7,601 nt of DNA from Bacteroidota bacterium (GTDB lineage Bacteria > Bacteroidota > Bacteroidia > UBA7662 > CANHCV01), in assembly GCA_027488715.1 (NCBI GenBank), contig JAIYBD010000034.1, positions 1 to 7,601 of the forward strand. Reading direction: 5' to 3'. The number at the start of each line of letters is the position of its first letter. The first letter of the stretch is position 1. Under the pieces are notes generated by a model. The model was not told the DNA's origin. It did no database searches and was given only the letters and a program-made list of their open reading frames with translations. Shown here in pieces: positions 6,609 through 7,601 of this stretch. Position numbers and translations under genes: made by a program.

Positions 6609-7455
6609 CATTTGGTGGCTTATCGGAGCCCTTTTCTTGGGAAGTTGCGGCTCGAAAAAGGAATCGGCACGTCCGAAGGACGATGGATTTCGAGCCGATG
6701 AAAGTGGATATAAAATCAAGATTCATCGAAAAGGAAATGGGAAATCGCCCCAAGTGGGAGATTTAATTCAGTTGGTTTGGAAGCAGAGTTACCAAGATTC
6801 GGTGATGCGAAATGCCAACGAGGAATTGACCATTCAATTGACCAATCCGGAATTTCATGGGGATTTATTTCAGGCCCTGTTGGGTTTGAAAGAGGGCGAT
6901 AGTGCCACCATTTTGGTTCCCATCGATTCGTTGCTGAGCTCGGAGAAATACCGGAAAGCTGGTCTTGCAAAACTGTTTAAACCCAAAACCTTCATTCGAA
7001 ACGAAGTGGTGATTCACCGCATTTACAACGAGGACCAATTGTTGGCCGATACCATGAAACTTCGGCATCCGGATGTAGCCATGGATCCCCAAGGGTTTTA
7101 CGTGGTTTATTTGAAAAAAGGAAGTGGTCCATTCGCAAAAATGGGCAACAAAATCAAAGTGAAGCAAGTGGGAAGCATGTTGGATGGAACGTTGTTCTCT
7201 ACCACCGATGCTGTTATTGCCAAAGACGGTGGCATTTTTAATCCGGCCATCGAGTACGGTCCCATCGAGTTGGAGGTGGGGAACAAAAATTACCCGCCCG
7301 GCTGGAATCGGTTGTTTCCACTTCTGCGGAAGGGCGATCGGGTGCAGGTTTACTTTCCCAGTTATTTGATGTTTGGGCCGAAGGGAGAACCTTTTTACGG
7401 AGTTCCTCCATTCACGTCGGTCATCTATGAATTTGAAATTCTCGACTTACGATGA
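6595..7455 (+). CDS. Lipoprotein with two FKBP-type peptidyl-prolyl isomerase-like domains
   Basis: The 286-residue product has a lipoprotein signal, MKSINIWWLIGALFLGSC, with lipobox L15-G-S-C18; the following residues GSKKES do not include an Asp at +2. It should be anchored in the envelope, probably facing the periplasm. Domain 1 (about 38-144) keeps an FKBP outline: KIHRKGNGKSPQVGD, then FQALLGLKEGDSATILVP, but lacks the GW motif. Domain 2 (about 168-285) is clearer: MLDGTLF (195-201), PPGWNRLFPLLRKGDRVQVYFP with W237, MFGPKGEPFYGVPP, and the last strand VIYEFEILDL. Compared with human FKBP12, Y26 appears replaced by Q191, D37 by S202, Y82 by F260 and F99 by Y278, while F36 and W59 are kept, so isomerase activity may be low and a chaperone role is possible. 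The start is the ATG at 6595 (a GTG one codon before is less likely), overlapping the DHH gene by 14 bases; its stop overlaps the next ATG by 4 bases. It resembles the GldI/FkpA/Mip-type group, but I do not assign a gliding gene name. Confidence 0.88.
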   Translation: MKSINIWWLIGALFLGSCGSKKESARPKDDGFRADESGYKIKIHRKGNGKSPQVGDLIQLVWKQSYQDSVMRNANEELTIQLTNPEFHGDLFQALLGLKEGDSATILVPIDSLLSSEKYRKAGLAKLFKPKTFIRNEVVIHRIYNEDQLLADTMKLRHPDVAMDPQGFYVVYLKKGSGPFAKMGNKIKVKQVGSMLDGTLFSTTDAVIAKDGGIFNPAIEYGPIELEVGNKNYPPGWNRLFPLLRKGDRVQVYFPSYLMFGPKGEPFYGVPPFTSVIYEFEILDLR

Positions 7456-7601
7456 AGACCTTTTTTTTAGGAATGTGCGGCACGCTGATGCTGTTCGGTT
7501 GCACTTCTTCCGTCCCTGAGAGCGCTGAAAAAAAGGAAGAAACGCGTACGTTGAAAAACGGGGTGGTGATTCATTACGTTCACAAAGGAAGCGGTACGGC
7601 A
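7452..7601 (+). CDS. Start of a second FKBP-type lipoprotein, cut by the right window edge
   Basis: Fifty codons are visible. MKTFFLGMCGTLMLFGC is a lipoprotein signal with lipobox L14-F-G-C17. After a charged linker (ESAEKKEETRT) comes LKNGVVIHYVHKGSGTA, the first beta strand and turn typical of FKBP domains (compare the family pattern 'xSGLxYxVIxxGxGxxP'). The start overlaps the preceding stop as ATGA, indicating coupling within the same operon. The active-site part lies beyond the window, so whether this copy is a working isomerase cannot be judged. It looks like a diverged relative of the upstream lipoprotein, possibly through tandem duplication. Confidence 0.8.
   Translation, partial: MKTFFLGMCGTLMLFGCTSSVPESAEKKEETRTLKNGVVIHYVHKGSGTA

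Noticed and set aside
1..7601. CRISPR array, insertion sequence, tRNA or phage genes
   Set aside because: No spaced direct repeats, transposase or integrase motifs, or cloverleaf-like sequences were seen on either strand.

Overview
The window looks like core-type chromosomal DNA from a member of the Bacteroidota. The signs are start codons preceded by A-rich or otherwise Shine-Dalgarno-free leaders, intermediate base composition, a very long two-domain exported amidohydrolase of a type common in that phylum, a nanoRNase of the DHH family, and FKBP-type lipoproteins. No mobile element, CRISPR array, tRNA or rRNA was seen, and no gene stands out from its neighbours in base or codon use.

Layout. 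At the left edge the first 32 codons of a minus-strand gene run out of the window; they resemble the start of a small helix-turn-helix regulator. A very AT-rich divergent region (97-324) with a 17-base T run separates it from a plus-strand gene (325-1449) for an exported protein. That protein has a CsgG/FlgO-like N-terminal domain and a C-terminal half that looks like a beta-barrel. This gene is closed by a strong intrinsic terminator (1511-1539) preceded by a second small hairpin (1488-1509).

From 1596 to the right edge lies one tightly packed plus-strand gene string, probably one operon. It runs: an exported tandem amidohydrolase of 997 residues; a zinc-dependent type II (Rhizobium etli-type) L-asparaginase; a DHH/DHHA1 phosphoesterase of the NrnA type; a lipoprotein with two FKBP-like domains; and the start of a second FKBP-type lipoprotein cut by the window end. 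All four junctions overlap (1, 8, 14 and 4 bases), so translational coupling is likely.

How they fit together. The amidohydrolase (periplasmic or exported) and the asparaginase (cytoplasmic) could both serve breakdown of amide or peptide compounds. The DHH protein finishes RNA decay by removing 2-5-mers and/or dephosphorylates pAp. The FKBP lipoproteins are envelope folding factors or chaperones. A shared pathway is not evident; the overlaps suggest a housekeeping operon rather than a specialised system. The most notable points are the loss of metal ligands in the first amidohydrolase domain, the run of three FKBP-type domains over two adjacent lipoprotein genes with active-site changes, and the homopolymer in the left promoter. 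I found no clear evidence of a wholly undescribed system.
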